DNA of 64,000 nucleotides from Gorsachius magnificus (taxonomy: Eukaryota; Chordata; Aves; Pelecaniformes; Ardeidae). The notes beneath the pieces are model-generated. The model saw only the letters and a program-made list of their open reading frames with translations, was not told the DNA's origin and searched no databases. The stretch is from assembly GCA_034008185.1 (NCBI GenBank), contig CM067081.1:107145265-107209264 (forward strand), in the 5' to 3' direction. A program made the position numbers and the translations under genes. Positions 36,509-48,270 of this stretch are shown piece by piece; position 1 is the stretch's first letter; every line of letters begins with the position of its first letter.

Positions 36509-39429
36509 AATTCATGAAATTGGAGATACATATAGCCGGCAGAAATTTATTCCCTCTCTTTTAAAATTCTTACCTTTTCAGAACTATGAGGAATGTATTT
36601 GAAACAAGAGAATTACTGGTTTCAAGATTAGCATTCACTGTCATCTGCAGATGAACAAAAGATGTATGAACATTCTGAGACAGCAGATAGGATTCTTTAT
36701 GTTTATACATGCATCCTCTAGCTCAATAATTTTATTTCAGGCAGCATAGCAGCTGTGACTTCATTGCTTCAGTTTAATTTTAATTGAATGTGCAGTTTGG
36801 AATATGTTAAAATGACATCTTTTAAAACATCTTGCGTATGAAACTGCTGAAAATCCATCAGACTTTAAAGTAAGAAGAGGATAGTCTACTGTGTAAATGG
36901 ATGACATTACTGACCATAGCTGTCTTCTTCTCTGTACTCCAATCCCAAAATTCATTTATCAAAATGCACGGGTCTATGTTAAAACAGTAGTGCAGTGAGT
37001 AATATTTGCTGCACTACGACACCTATAATTTTTTACTGTGAAAAATAAGACTTTGAAATGTAGCTGTTCAAAACTTATCAATTTCCAATCCTAAGAATTT
37101 TCCTTGGAGGGAAGAGAAGTTCATTTCTGAAAAGTTTCATAACAAAACCAAACCCCCACACATTTGTTTAATTAACCACAAATATCCTTTCAGAAAAAAA
37201 AATATTTTGAAAACATTAAAAACAAAGATTTTAATATTTTATTATAAAACATTTTTTTTCAAAGTATTGCAATTTGTTTCTTTTTTTTTGAGAAGAAACC
37301 TGAAAGATAATGTTCAACTTTGATTTGAGTCACATACTGTATTTTAAATAATTCAGTTTTTAACTGTTGTACCCACCAGTGAAATAAAATAATCTGTCTT
37401 TACCTTCTTTGTGCATGAATCCTTGGAGTATTATTATAACTATGTATCTGTGTCTACATAAACACAAGTCAACAAGACAATCTTTGTTCTGGTAAAATTT
37501 TTTTGCACTTGGGCAATTCTTTGGTTCTTTGCCAATTCTTTGGGTTACGAACCAAAAGTTTGTAAGCTTAAGGATTCTCCAATTCCCCATTCCTATGCTA
37601 AAGGATTCCTCAAAACCCTAGAAGACTATTTTCTACTGTGATTTTGTCATTTACATTTTTATCTCATTTGCAAAACTTCCAGATGGAAGGTATGCAAATA
37701 AAAAATTATATACTGCTCTCATATTTCACAGTGACACATTTTAATATGTCCATTTCTTGCTAAAGGGAAATCTGTGACATGCAGGTAGGAATTTTATATC
37801 TTTTTAAAAAAAAAAAAGTGCAGTATATCCTTTTACCAGAAAAATAGGAAATGTAAATTAAGATTTATTAAAACACACAAAAAAATCCTTCCTGAAAGTA
37901 AATTAAGAATGCTTGCAGGAACCCCACGTCAGTTTCTTTTGCTTATGCTTACACAAAGACAGGCAAATTCATTCCTATCCAGCAGAAGACAAATATTTAC
38001 ACTGTGCTTCATGGTATCATAGACTATCATCTCTGATGTTTCATTCAGATGAATGCAATTGCATAAACCTAAAGCTTTAGTTGAATGGATTCACTATCAC
38101 TTCCACCATGGCTGCGCTCCCCTGTTCCAAGCCACTGCAGTGCTGAGCCACCAAAGCCCAAGTACACAGGCAGGCATGTTGCTGACTTCTTTCCAGGAAC
38201 TTGCAAGGACATGGGACATTGCCAGGCTCAAAAATGTTTTGTGTGTGTTGGGTAACAGATTTTAACTAAATTGTTAGAACATCTGACAGCATTTATTGCC
38301 TTTAAAATGTTAGCAGGTCATGGTCAGCCCTAGTACTTCATAGGTTTACCCACCTCTTCTTCACTCTTTACATGGACTAGTGCTTTTGTTACCAAATACA
38401 TGTATTAATGCCACTTCCCTTTTCTTTTTTTCAAGCAGAAAGATCACAGACCTTTTCTATCAACTAGAACTCTTCTTTCTTTTTCAATACGGTACAACAT
38501 TAAGTTAGCTTATGCAAATACAATATGATTAAATTCCTAATGAAGTATGCTTTTGTATACTTTCCTCGATTTTCTTTATTTTTTTTTTAAAATACACTAA
38601 TGATAGGTTTTTTATTGTTCTGATGATATAAACTTATTCCATTTTTTTCAAAGCTAATATTTACATTGTACTCTATCCAAAAAGTCTTTCACACAGACCT
38701 AGCTAATAAAGAATAATTGGTTATGTAATATTACAGTCTTTGGAACCTATATTCCTACTTGGTTAGAAAAATTAATCATAACACCTTACAAATAGAAACT
38801 CTGTTGCTATTCATTGGAACACACTGACTTGGACAGAAGTTCATTGCATTGAAAAATATAAAATCAAATTTATTATTTAAATGTGTCCCACTTCCCGAGT
38901 AAAGACAAGAGTTACTATTTGGTAAGCTGAACCTCCAGCATATTTATGAGACTGAACGGAAATAATTTGCATTTGTCATCAAGCTGTCATTTAAAACAAC
39001 ACTCAGTAACAACAACCAGTAAGACTACAGTCTTCAAGTTGTGTTGGAAATACACGTAAATATATACACTGGGAGAGGATATGCCTTTCTGCACTTCAAA
39101 AAAATGTATTGATATAGTATTTATACAATTGTTTCTTCTAAGAAATAAATCTGTTTAGGTGTAAAGAGGCAGACAGGAAAAAAAGAAAGCTGTTAGATGT
39201 CAGGCATAAAACTGAGTGCAGCCTTAAATCAAGCAAGTGCTCTTCTAAGATCAACCTGTAGAAGTGTAGGGGGAAAAATATGCACTAAAACCAAACAATT
39301 TTTATTTTAGCACTTATTGCAGATATTCACTGTTTCTTCTGGAAACTGCCAATTAGAATAGCTACAGTTTTAACATGCACTCAACACACAAAGCAAAACC
39401 AAATGGCAACAGAAAAAACAGCTTTGACA
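36509..39429. other. AT-rich noncoding stretch, no gene recognised
   Basis: No repeat family was recognised. A slightly GC-richer patch at 38050-38260 has a 70-codon open frame without motifs. Homopolymer A and T runs occur near 37240-37290, 37806 and 38580. Confidence 0.5.
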
Positions 39430-39461
39430 CCCCCCTCCCCCCCAAAAAAACCCCCCAACCC
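39430..39461 (-). repeat. C-rich tract, possible G-quadruplex on the minus strand
   Basis: Four C runs (C6, C7, C6, C3) separated by 1, 7 and 2 bases lie within 32 bp. The minus strand therefore has four G runs with loops short enough for a G-quadruplex, and the plus strand could form an i-motif. Function is unknown. Confidence 0.6.
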
Positions 39462-40633
39462 ATAGCTATATTTTCCTATAATAAAAACTTGACATTTTCA
39501 GTCAACTCTTAAAAAATAAATCACATTAGTGTTTCTTAAAAATGGCAACTTATAAGATGTCCTAGCTCTGCCATGTGGTTTTATTATGCAGTACACCTGA
39601 CTTATGCCTTAACCAGCAGCAGTGCACCTGCGCCCATAGCTAATGGAACTGAGAAAGAGTGTGTAAGTGTCAGACAGCACTTCTTATAGCATCACATAGA
39701 TCTCACGATCAACATCTTCATGCAAAATTGTGTCAGAAAATTCAAAAAAAGCCAAACTAGAAGCCAGCTTTAGAAAACCTGCATTATGTTTGAATTAACA
39801 TAAGCAACTACTCAGAGTCTTAGCATTTGTCTTCTTTTGCCATCCACCAATTTTCCTCCACAATTTTGTCAAGATTTTTCTCTCCTTTCTCTTTCTTCAA
39901 AAAGTTGATAAGAATTACTTAACAAAGACCTTGAAAACCATCTTTACCTCTCTCCCACAAATTTATGGGTTCAACAGCTGTAATTTTGCTTCCAGTGAAA
40001 ATAACTAGATATTATAAAGCAAGAAAAAGGGTCTCTAGTCAAATAGTGTATACAGTCAGCTCAGAAAGTCTTACTAATATATGATCAGTAGGCTAAAAGA
40101 GAACTGCAGTAGGACTGATGCAGGCATTTTGATGAAACATGTTTTTCTCTGTTCCTTTACAGTGTCTTCTCCACATGAGCTTCTTTACTCAGTTATCAAA
40201 AACCTTAACTGAAAAGAGAAAAATCTCTGAGCATGATTTTTGCCAAACCAACCACATTATTCTTCCCATTTTCATTTCCAGAAGAATCCCATTCCCTTTT
40301 TAATATTTGTCTACTGCAGTGCAGCTTCTATTTATAACCAGGAATCCAACAAAAACTATGAAGTAGCCCAAGCATGTGGACAACAAATTTACGTATCGAT
40401 CTAGTAATAAATTTTCTTTAATTAACTTCTTTATTAATATTCTCTGTTTATTATGGCCACAGGTATAAAGAACTACTCAATGAGATTCCAAAATGGTAGT
40501 TTAATATTAGATAAAATAGGAGACGTAGCTCATAAAAAAAGCAAACCCAGGGCATTTGCTGCATAACCTGTTTCAGTGCATGCATGACAAGTGGTATTAC
40601 AAATATTTGCTTTTGTCTGTTTTGCATTCCTAG
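39462..40633. other. AT-rich noncoding stretch
   Basis: Nothing recognised. A pyrimidine tract at the right edge leads into the candidate exon listed next. Confidence 0.5.
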
Positions 40634-40775
40634 CTTCAATAGCTGTCTTCCAAACACACAAGCTGATTTTGAAGATACGCTATTGATTAAAAAATCCCAG
40701 ACAGAAACAAAAAATACCCTCCCTTGTGTTATCCCTATGAAGTTAAAAAGGGCTAACTATTTTGGACAGTTTAAG
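40634..40775 (+). other. Candidate exon A (splice-site-like borders)
   Basis: A strong polypyrimidine tract ending CATTCCTAG at 40633 is followed by 142 bp and a TTTAAG|GTAAGA donor-like site. One frame is open across the whole segment, giving an acidic then Lys-rich translation without a motif I know. The next acceptor-like site lies only 48 bp downstream, too short for a normal vertebrate intron. The two candidate exons are therefore unlikely to be spliced directly to each other. Confidence 0.2.
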
Positions 40776-40823
40776 GTAAGAATATTTTACAGATGGTGTA
40801 ACTTTTAGAAGGGTTGCTCTCAG

Positions 40824-41048
40824 CTGAGAGGAATGATTCTTCACTGCCTAGAAGTGGTTCTGTCAAGGTCAGGAAAATATCTGTCTCTGGTTTCATGGGA
40901 AATATTGAGGGCCTTCAGGAGCAATGTGGAGAGAACTCCTGTATTTTTATGAACAAAATTACTAAGTGCGACGGGGGACAGGAGGGGAAGCAGATCAAGT
41001 GTTTTGCTTTGGACTTTAACAACAGAGCTAAAGTTGCAGATGAAAATG
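40824..41048 (+). other. Candidate exon B (splice-site-like borders)
   Basis: A TTGCTCTCAG acceptor-like site precedes 225 bp (75 codons, open throughout) ending AAAATG|GTGAGTAA, a near-consensus donor. The translation includes GSVKVRKISVSGF and CFALDFNNRAKVADENG, which I do not recognise. The open frame continues a few codons past the donor to a TAA. It could be an exon, part of a noncoding transcript, or an old mobile-element fragment. Confidence 0.22.
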
Positions 41049-44000
41049 GTGAGTAAATTCTGAAATGAAGCTACAAAGATTATGTTAACCCACATGAACA
41101 AATCTTCTGTGCACAGTGGGATGCTCCCATTTCTCAGGCTTGGCCAAGAGCAGCTCAAGTGCTCTTCTGTGCGTCAGTGGCTTACTATGGCACCAAGTCA
41201 CTCAAAACCACAACAAACAACTCCCAGTTATGCAAACCATCAAAACTATGCAGAAAAGTATGCTATGATCCAGCCTCAGTCTCCATGCTGGCAGCACAGA
41301 CTAGCTAACAAAACATGGCAGCCACCTGAGCCTCATCTACAGTATCATCTCTAACAGCATCACTGATCATAGAGGAGAGCCCAGGCACAAATTATCTAAA
41401 AGAGCATACTGTAAATCTGCATGAATCTTCAGCATGAAAAATTAGAAAATACAGCAGAGAAAGTGTTAATTCATTCATTATACAAATGAAATAAAAAAAT
41501 CTGTAAGGAAACCACTATGCTACCATGAAGACATCTACATGTCCCTACATGATATTGATTATAACAGATCAGCTCCTGTCACAGATACAGTGAAAACAGG
41601 AATGAACAAGGGAGATTAGAAGAACAAAGCACTCATGCTTTATTATGATACAGTGATATTACAAAACTGTGATCATGGAAACATTAAATAGTCCAAGATG
41701 ACAGCATCTAGTAGGTTCACAAAGGAAAAAAAAATTAAAAAACCAACCACTTTTCCATCAAGTTTGCCTACCTGATGGACTGAGGTTAACTAAGGCACCA
41801 GAAACGATCCAGGTGAGGTAGTGAGAAGCCTATCCTGAGTTAAGTTACTCTCAGAAGCTCCATGTTTCAGTCTCTAGATTGCTTTCGCTTCCCAGCTGCC
41901 CCACACCTTTCAGTGCAGTACAGACTTATATAAGGCATTGTGTCATTTTCATTGAAATAAAAGCATTTTGGTCAAAAGTAAGAACAAATTTCTGGTAGCT
42001 ATGCTGTGCAAAGAACAAAATAATTCATCATAATTTACATATTTTTCTGTGCACATGAACTTTTCCAGGAAAAAAAAATCCATACTACAAGTAGCCATCT
42101 CTATTTTTTCATTTTTATACTTATTTTGGTAAGAATGTCTTCCCACACAGCTTTAGTGTAGGAAAAGTTACAGCACATGCACACATCTAAGCAGATAAAA
42201 CTGTTTTGCTGTTTATTTTGACTCATGTTAATTAAACATCTTCAACAGGATGCAATGAAAATTACTTAGCTCCAAGCTATAACCATTGCTTTCCAGAAGC
42301 AGGGCAATAATAAACTCTGTCAATGCTTTCACCAAAACGTACTATTAAAAATATGCAGAGGAATATTTGCAAGGAAGAAAAAGCAACAGGGGATAGAAGA
42401 GACAAACACAAACAGGCACATAAATATTCAGGTTTTAATATGCAGTCCAGATTCCTATTTCCATTTTAAAGTGCCCTCACCCTTGAGTGAGCACAAAGAA
42501 TAGGAGCAACTTGGCAGATGTAATGGTATCAGTAACAAAAGTAATAACAGCCAGATATTGCTGCCTCTGTTTGACTGACAGTTCACTTACCTGACTTCTC
42601 TTTTTTTCCTTTCTCCAGTAACCACAAAATGCATTACATGTTTTGTATTGCGTATTTTGCTTGAGTGTAAGTGCACACAGGCAAGAAACAATTTCTCTGA
42701 TGATATTACATGGAGCAGGCTAAATGCTAAGCTTTTGTGAGTGGCCTGAAACTTAATTTGTGCAGCCTATGAACCATGCAGTGGTAGATGGCACAGGCAG
42801 TTCTGCTCAACTCCTGACTTACTTCCATCTCAATCCCCTGGCTGCAGTTATGTATTCCTATGTGCCTCATCTCAGGGTTAGGTATTTTCAAAGTAGATTA
42901 GACTAATAACAGCTGTTGATGAGTTAACATCCTATCTTGATGGCTCCAGCTACAAGAATGGGCAAGAGTCTTGCTTCAGGTCATTTCATACATTTACATT
43001 TTTTGCTCTGATTTTGATTTCATTTGAGTAAGTACCAAACAAAAAAAACCAACCAAACAAAAAAAACTGAGGGAAAAAATGCAATATCATATCCAGTATT
43101 TTGCCACAGTCATGAACACTTTTGTAATGCTTTACACAATGTACAGATTCTCTAGCTTTGACCACTGGCAGCAGAAGTCAAAACTTCTAGCATATAATAT
43201 AGATACATGTGTGTGTAAGTGCATGCTCACAGATGTGTGTGCATTTCGAGAGAGAGATATTCCACTGAAAAATGTTTTGCCTTTTCTAAGTTTTAAGTCT
43301 GTGGTTGAGAAATACAGTGTAATTATCTGCATAAAAATAAAATTATCTACTAATGTTTAGTTTGTATGCCTCCTAAACTTGTTGTTAGATCATAATCTCA
43401 AATGATTACTCAAATTTTTTGAAAGAATACTCATGATCCTGCCATATTATCTATCTGTGTCCCTGTACACATTTGTATGATCTTCTACTATCCAAGTAAG
43501 TAGTTTATAGCACACAACAGGAGGAGAATTGATTTTTTCCTTTTGTACACGTGTGTATCTCAGAGAGGTATCCAGAAATTCAACTTCCATAAATATTGTC
43601 AGCAGAGAGCACTCCATGATCTGTAATGGTGCTTTATAGCTACCTTCTATAGATTTCAGACCTGGGACTGATTACTGAGACTGCCACAAACTAAGGGAAA
43701 GACATATTCCTTTACTGGTCCCAATTAACAGTTTTTAATTTTTTAATCAGTTAATTATTGTTCTTTGTCTCTGGATTAATCTCTTGCCTCCTTTGCTTGT
43801 TCATTAAGCATTAAATTGTCATTCCTCAAGCACAAGGCTGGTACAGGTTGCTCCAGACATGAGAAGGGAAGGGAGAGAGAGAAGATACTGTCTTCACTTC
43901 ATCCAGCTCTCCTCAAAACCCTTCCAGCCTTACTTTCCAACACACTTTACAATAATTTCTGTTACAAGTTTACATTTTAGTGTCATTTCACTGCCCATAA

Positions 44001-45869
44001 AATGGTTCATTTATGACCAAAGACCCTACCATTTGGAAATTAGAGTAGTTTCTGAACTATTAACAATGATCATAATCAGCAGCAAGTACAAAGTCTGCCT
44101 GAAACCAGGTGAAGCTCAGCTGTACCCAGTTACAGCCCAGAGTTGCAGCCACTGAAGTAAGAATTTTACTTGTCCTGACAAAGCAAACAAAGGATAATAT
44201 TAATGAATATTTATTTAGAATTTTCAATTCAATTAAAACAACTTAATTATGTTTAAAAATAGGAAAGAGGATTACTAGCTGGATTCTTCAACGAGCAAGC
44301 TAAATATGAGGATGGATACAAACTACTTTGTTAAACGGAGAAAGGGCTTTTTTCTCCCACTGCATTAGGAGAGCTAGATCTTAAGAAAGATAAAGACAGA
44401 GTAAGTTACTGACATTGGAATTTCCTAAGAATAATCAGTTGTTCTGAGAAGCTTTTAACTAACAAACCACAGTTTCAGATTTGCAATAAATACGGGAGGG
44501 CAGAGAGCTCCTAGAGCATCTGATAGATATTTCATTCCCTAGAGAGAGATCAGGGTGATGCAGAATTGTGATATTTTCATACACAATTTAATTACCACAC
44601 AGACAAGTTGAAATTATGAATCTATGAATCTTCACTTATGGAAAAAGTTAGAAGGGCCAGTGTCAATGGGGAAAGTATTTAATATAACAATTAACTGATT
44701 ATGAAAGTGTAATCAGAAGGGATTTTAAAAAAAATAAAACCAAAATACAACAATAAACAAAGGATTATACATTGGCAAGAGACACGTCAACGGATAAATA
44801 AACTCTACGTAAGCGCATGACAAATCTACTAATTCTAACTTTAAATACTTGCATACATATTAAGTGCCATTCAAATATTTTAAACAATTCTACATGCACT
44901 TGAAAACTCATTAAAATCAGGACAACTTTTCATACTCATCAGAGTCAGTCCATTTTTGTTTAATTCTTTTCTCAGACTTTGTTCATAATCAAAGTGAGAT
45001 AAAAGTCAAACAAGTAAGGTAAGTTTGTTGCAAAGTTCTCTGGGTAGAGATTTCTATCTCTAAAAAGCAATGGAGATTTGTTAAACACAGCCTACAGTGG
45101 GTCCCATGATACCGTGGATACTTTTGAAAAGCAAATAATAAGCCAACTCATTGTCTATACCAATAGGGATTTTGTTTAGTTGGTTGGTTTGGGTTGTTTT
45201 ATTTTTCTGTTGTTGCTGGTTTTGTTTTAAATAAAACCCAAATCTTCAGGCTATGGGTCATCACTGTTTCTTTTCTTCTTCTTCCTTGTGCTTGAAAGAT
45301 TCTTAGAGTCATGCCATATTTACAAAATTAAATAAAATCTATATAAACAAATATCAATGGTAAAGCACAGACTTGACAAAAAAGGTCAGAAAATTTTAAC
45401 AGCCGTTAGTTCCCACTTTTTAAAAACTTTGAAAGTTACAGATCAGCAGCATTCATGGTAAGAAAGCCCCATAGCTAATTATTAGCAGTTGAAAGGAGAA
45501 TAACTTCAAGGTAATTTTGGTGCCCAAGTCACATAAATACTGTGCAATTGTTACAGTCTAAAGGAAATTGGATTTTCTGCTTCACAGGAAACACTGATAC
45601 TTAATATTGGTTTCCATCAGTTATTGGAATAAATGGATACATATTAAAATTCAAGAAGCATTTCTTTCGAAAAGGCCGTTACATTAAAGTTGTCATTTTA
45701 GATCACAAATTTTTCAGAATAAAAAATGTTTTATTTTACTTTGTTATTTTTTTATCTTCTATTTCAACTATATTGACTCCCAGGAAGGCTCAATCTATTT
45801 CAAATAAAGTATGCTTGACACCCTAGATTTGGTCATCTTCCTTTTAATAGCTAACATCAAAATCTACCT
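41049..45869. other. AT-rich noncoding stretch, no gene recognised
   Basis: No domain or repeat family was recognised. Open frames are at most about 98 codons. The sequence contains scattered A runs and a GT-rich patch near 43205-43240. Confidence 0.5.
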
Positions 45870-46110
45870 TACAGTAGTCATCTTCTTTAACACCTCCAAC
45901 ATCTCTTTGGGAGATCTATTCCAGACCCTCAGTGACAGAATTTCCAGTTTAAACTTATCCAAAACAGTTATTGTCATTAGCTTATGTTGTTTTCCCTTCC
46001 TTATTTAAAGAGAACTATCATATATATTGGTCTTGCTTTAGTTATGATAAGTCCTTGCCTTGTAAAATAGCCTCTTCAATTTCTTTCTGATCTTCTTTCT
46101 TTGCTCTTAC
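45870..46110 (-). mobile_element. Possible old CR1 3'-region remnant, minus strand
   Basis: The order of short matches follows the antisense of a CR1 3' coding region and UTR: an ACACCTCCAACATCTC segment, GGGAGATCTATTCCAG (compare the CR1 GGGCAACCTGTTCCAG block), a CAGTTTAAACTTATCC segment and later TTGTAAAATAGCC. Divergence is high and no frame survives. I infer a very old insertion; chance similarity remains possible. Confidence 0.4.
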
Positions 46111-46700
46111 TCCTGCTTAAAGTCATCACCCTTGTGCATGCTTTCTTGAAAAACTACATGCAGTATCTCAGATAAACTCTCATGAGGGTTTCCTTCCAAC
46201 AGAATCTTAATTCATCCCACCATCATATTTTGTATTTCTCTAACGAAAATTTTACTTTTGCAGACACTGCAATTTCTATCATTACAGTCACTACAGAAAA
46301 TTCCTGTTCAGCTCTAGTAATCTAGGGGACATGTAACTTCTCTAAGGTCCTGTCTAGGAAACAGAAAAGGGTCTGCTGTACAGGTTTTCTTAAAAGATAA
46401 ACATCCATTTAGTTGCTTGTTATGCTTAACCACACTCCACCACTGGAGAGATCAGTTATTCTACAAATGTCTAAACTTTGTATCATAATGATAACATCAA
46501 TCTACACAGCACTACTTGTTGGGTGGAGAGAAATTGCTTTAGCTATGTGCAGGCTCAGTCTGTCAGGGAGCTCATCCAGGAGCCACATCAGGTAGCATCC
46601 TGCTCTGAACAGTCCATTCAAATTCAGTCTTCTTGCTGCAATTATTTTCTACTTAAAAAAAATATGTCAACCTCACCCACCCCAAAACAATATATGGCAG
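46111..46700. other. Noncoding stretch, no gene recognised
   Basis: Unique sequence. An open frame of 103 codons on the plus strand (46478-46789) runs into the direct repeat and shows no motif. Confidence 0.5.
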
Positions 46701-46822
46701 TGGCTAGACATCTCAATTGCTCATCATCACTGCTCTTGCTTAGTAAAGATAATTTAAATATTCACACCAGGAGGGATATCTTCCCATAAGAGTGCACTTA
46801 TTGTCCTGACCAGCAGGCTAGA
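46701..46822 (+). repeat. ~122-bp direct repeat, copy A
   Basis: Matches copy B (47550-47670) at about 90% identity with one 1-bp indel. It starts TGGCTAGACA, and GGCTAGACA recurs at its own right end. The higher identity compared with other repeats here suggests a more recent duplication. I do not recognise the sequence as a known family. Confidence 0.85.
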
Positions 46823-47549
46823 CAGTTCAGGCAAAGGTAACTGGAAGCTGAGAGTTGACATTAGGGTACATTTAGGGCACCCTCTGGAATCCTGAATAGT
46901 GAAGTCCAGAGCATACATCCATCCTCTCTCAACCTCTTCTTGGAGGAGCATATCAAGAGAGGAATCAGAGAAAAGGCACCCCGTATAAGCCTAACTTAGA
47001 ACAGATTCAGACTCCTTATAGCAAACTGTCCTTGCTCCCAGCACTATTATACAGTCCAATTGCAGAAAAGGTGGCTAAAAGTAAGTGAAGATACATCTCA
47101 GTTCACACCCCTTTATTCCCAAGAACCGACAGTAGAAATAGATGGGAGTAATGAAAGAGGTAAACTTGTACTGAGTGGGCCAGGTGCAATTTACGCTTCT
47201 CTGTTTTGTTTCCTTATTTCTTTTATTTTTAATTGTAAATTTGTCCCCCACATGTCCAAAAAGAGGATTTTGGAATCACAAAACTTCAGAGCAAATCTTT
47301 CTTTCATACTCAGTTTGCAACTCTGGATGAGAATTTGTCAACTCGCCAAAAAAACCATTTTTTCAGGACTAGCTTCATGTAATTACCAGAAAGGAGGTAA
47401 GGTTCTTCAACAGATCAGATGTTTGAACACTCACACAGAAGTGGAAAATCAAGGCTAATCTGTCCTCTGTTGGAGGACAGCTGATGTTACTTCTTTGAGG
47501 AGACCGTTTTAAGCACTGTCACAGAAGATAAGAGAAAAAGGCAAGGGGA
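46823..47549. other. Interval between the two direct repeats, with a 132-codon frame
   Basis: This 727-bp interval carries a 132-codon plus-strand frame (47060-47458). Its translation has a hydrophobic segment (about residues 45-60, LFCFLISFIF) flanked by polar sequence. No family is recognised. If the flanking repeats were terminal repeats of a small element, this would be its interior. There is no primer-binding-site or polypurine-tract evidence. Confidence 0.3.
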
Positions 47550-47670
47550 TGGCTAGACATCTCAATTGCTCACCATCACTGCTTCACTTAGTAAAGATAA
47601 TTCAAATATTCACGCTAGGAGGGATATCTTCCCATAGGAGTGCACTTATTGTCCTGACCAGTGGGCTAGA
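47550..47670 (+). repeat. ~122-bp direct repeat, copy B
   Basis: Same orientation as copy A, 849 bp away. Identity falls off sharply just beyond GGCTAGA at the right end and just before TGGCTAG at the left end, so the borders of the duplicated unit are well defined. Confidence 0.85.
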
Positions 47671-48089
47671 AAGTCATCCTAGGATATCTTCAGGTTATGT
47701 AAGTGATTTATAAAATATTAATTGCTCCATTATAACTAAAGACAAACCTCTACGTTCCCTTAAGAGAGAGGACATTCAGTTCAAGCTATTCTTTGATCAG
47801 TAGAAGGAATTTCACCCAAGGGCTTGTACCAAAAATAAACAATTTGGTTTGTACCACATTGTCCTGGTCCCAAAAGCAACCTATGTTTCCATGTCACTTT
47901 ATCCATACCTAGGATTGTAAAAGATTTCAAATTCAGTCAGTACAAACCTCTGCTTAAGCTTTCTGCCGTCCAGTTCCTAGACTGAAAATTATACAGCCCT
48001 TCTTTTCACCTTCCCCTTGTCCTCTTTTCATTCCATTCTTCACTCTTGCCTATCACTTCCATCAACACATGTAGTAAATATGTTAATGG
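47671..48089. other. Noncoding stretch
   Basis: Unique sequence leading into the purine satellite. Nothing recognised. Confidence 0.5.
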
Positions 48090-48270
48090 AAAGGAAAGGG
48101 AAAGAAAAAGGGAAAGGAAAAGGGAAAGAAAAGGGAAAGGGAAAAGGGAAAGGGAAAGGGAAAGGAAAGGGAAAGGGAAAAGGAAAGGGAAAGGGAAAAG
48201 GAAAGGGAAAGGGAAAAGGAAAGGGAAAGGGAAAAGGAAAGGGAAAGGGAAAAGGAAAGGGAAAGGGAGA
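48090..48270. repeat. (GGGAAA)n purine satellite with 18-bp higher-order units
   Basis: The plus strand is almost entirely purine. From 48163 to 48270 there are six head-to-tail copies of an 18-bp unit made of three hexamer variants (AGGAAA GGGAAA GGGAAA), the last with one mismatch. The part before it is less regular. Because no frame contains a stop, spurious open frames of 77-116 codons appear on both strands (Lys/Gly, Lys/Arg/Glu, Phe/Pro, Ser/Leu repeats) and should not be called as genes. Confidence 0.95.
48133..48160 (+). other. G-quadruplex-forming motif
   Basis: Five GGG runs at 48133, 48139, 48146, 48152 and 48158 are separated by 3-4 A residues, which meets the usual G3 with 1-7 base loop rule on the plus strand. 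The mirror symmetry of the purine tract also permits triplex DNA. Confidence 0.65.
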
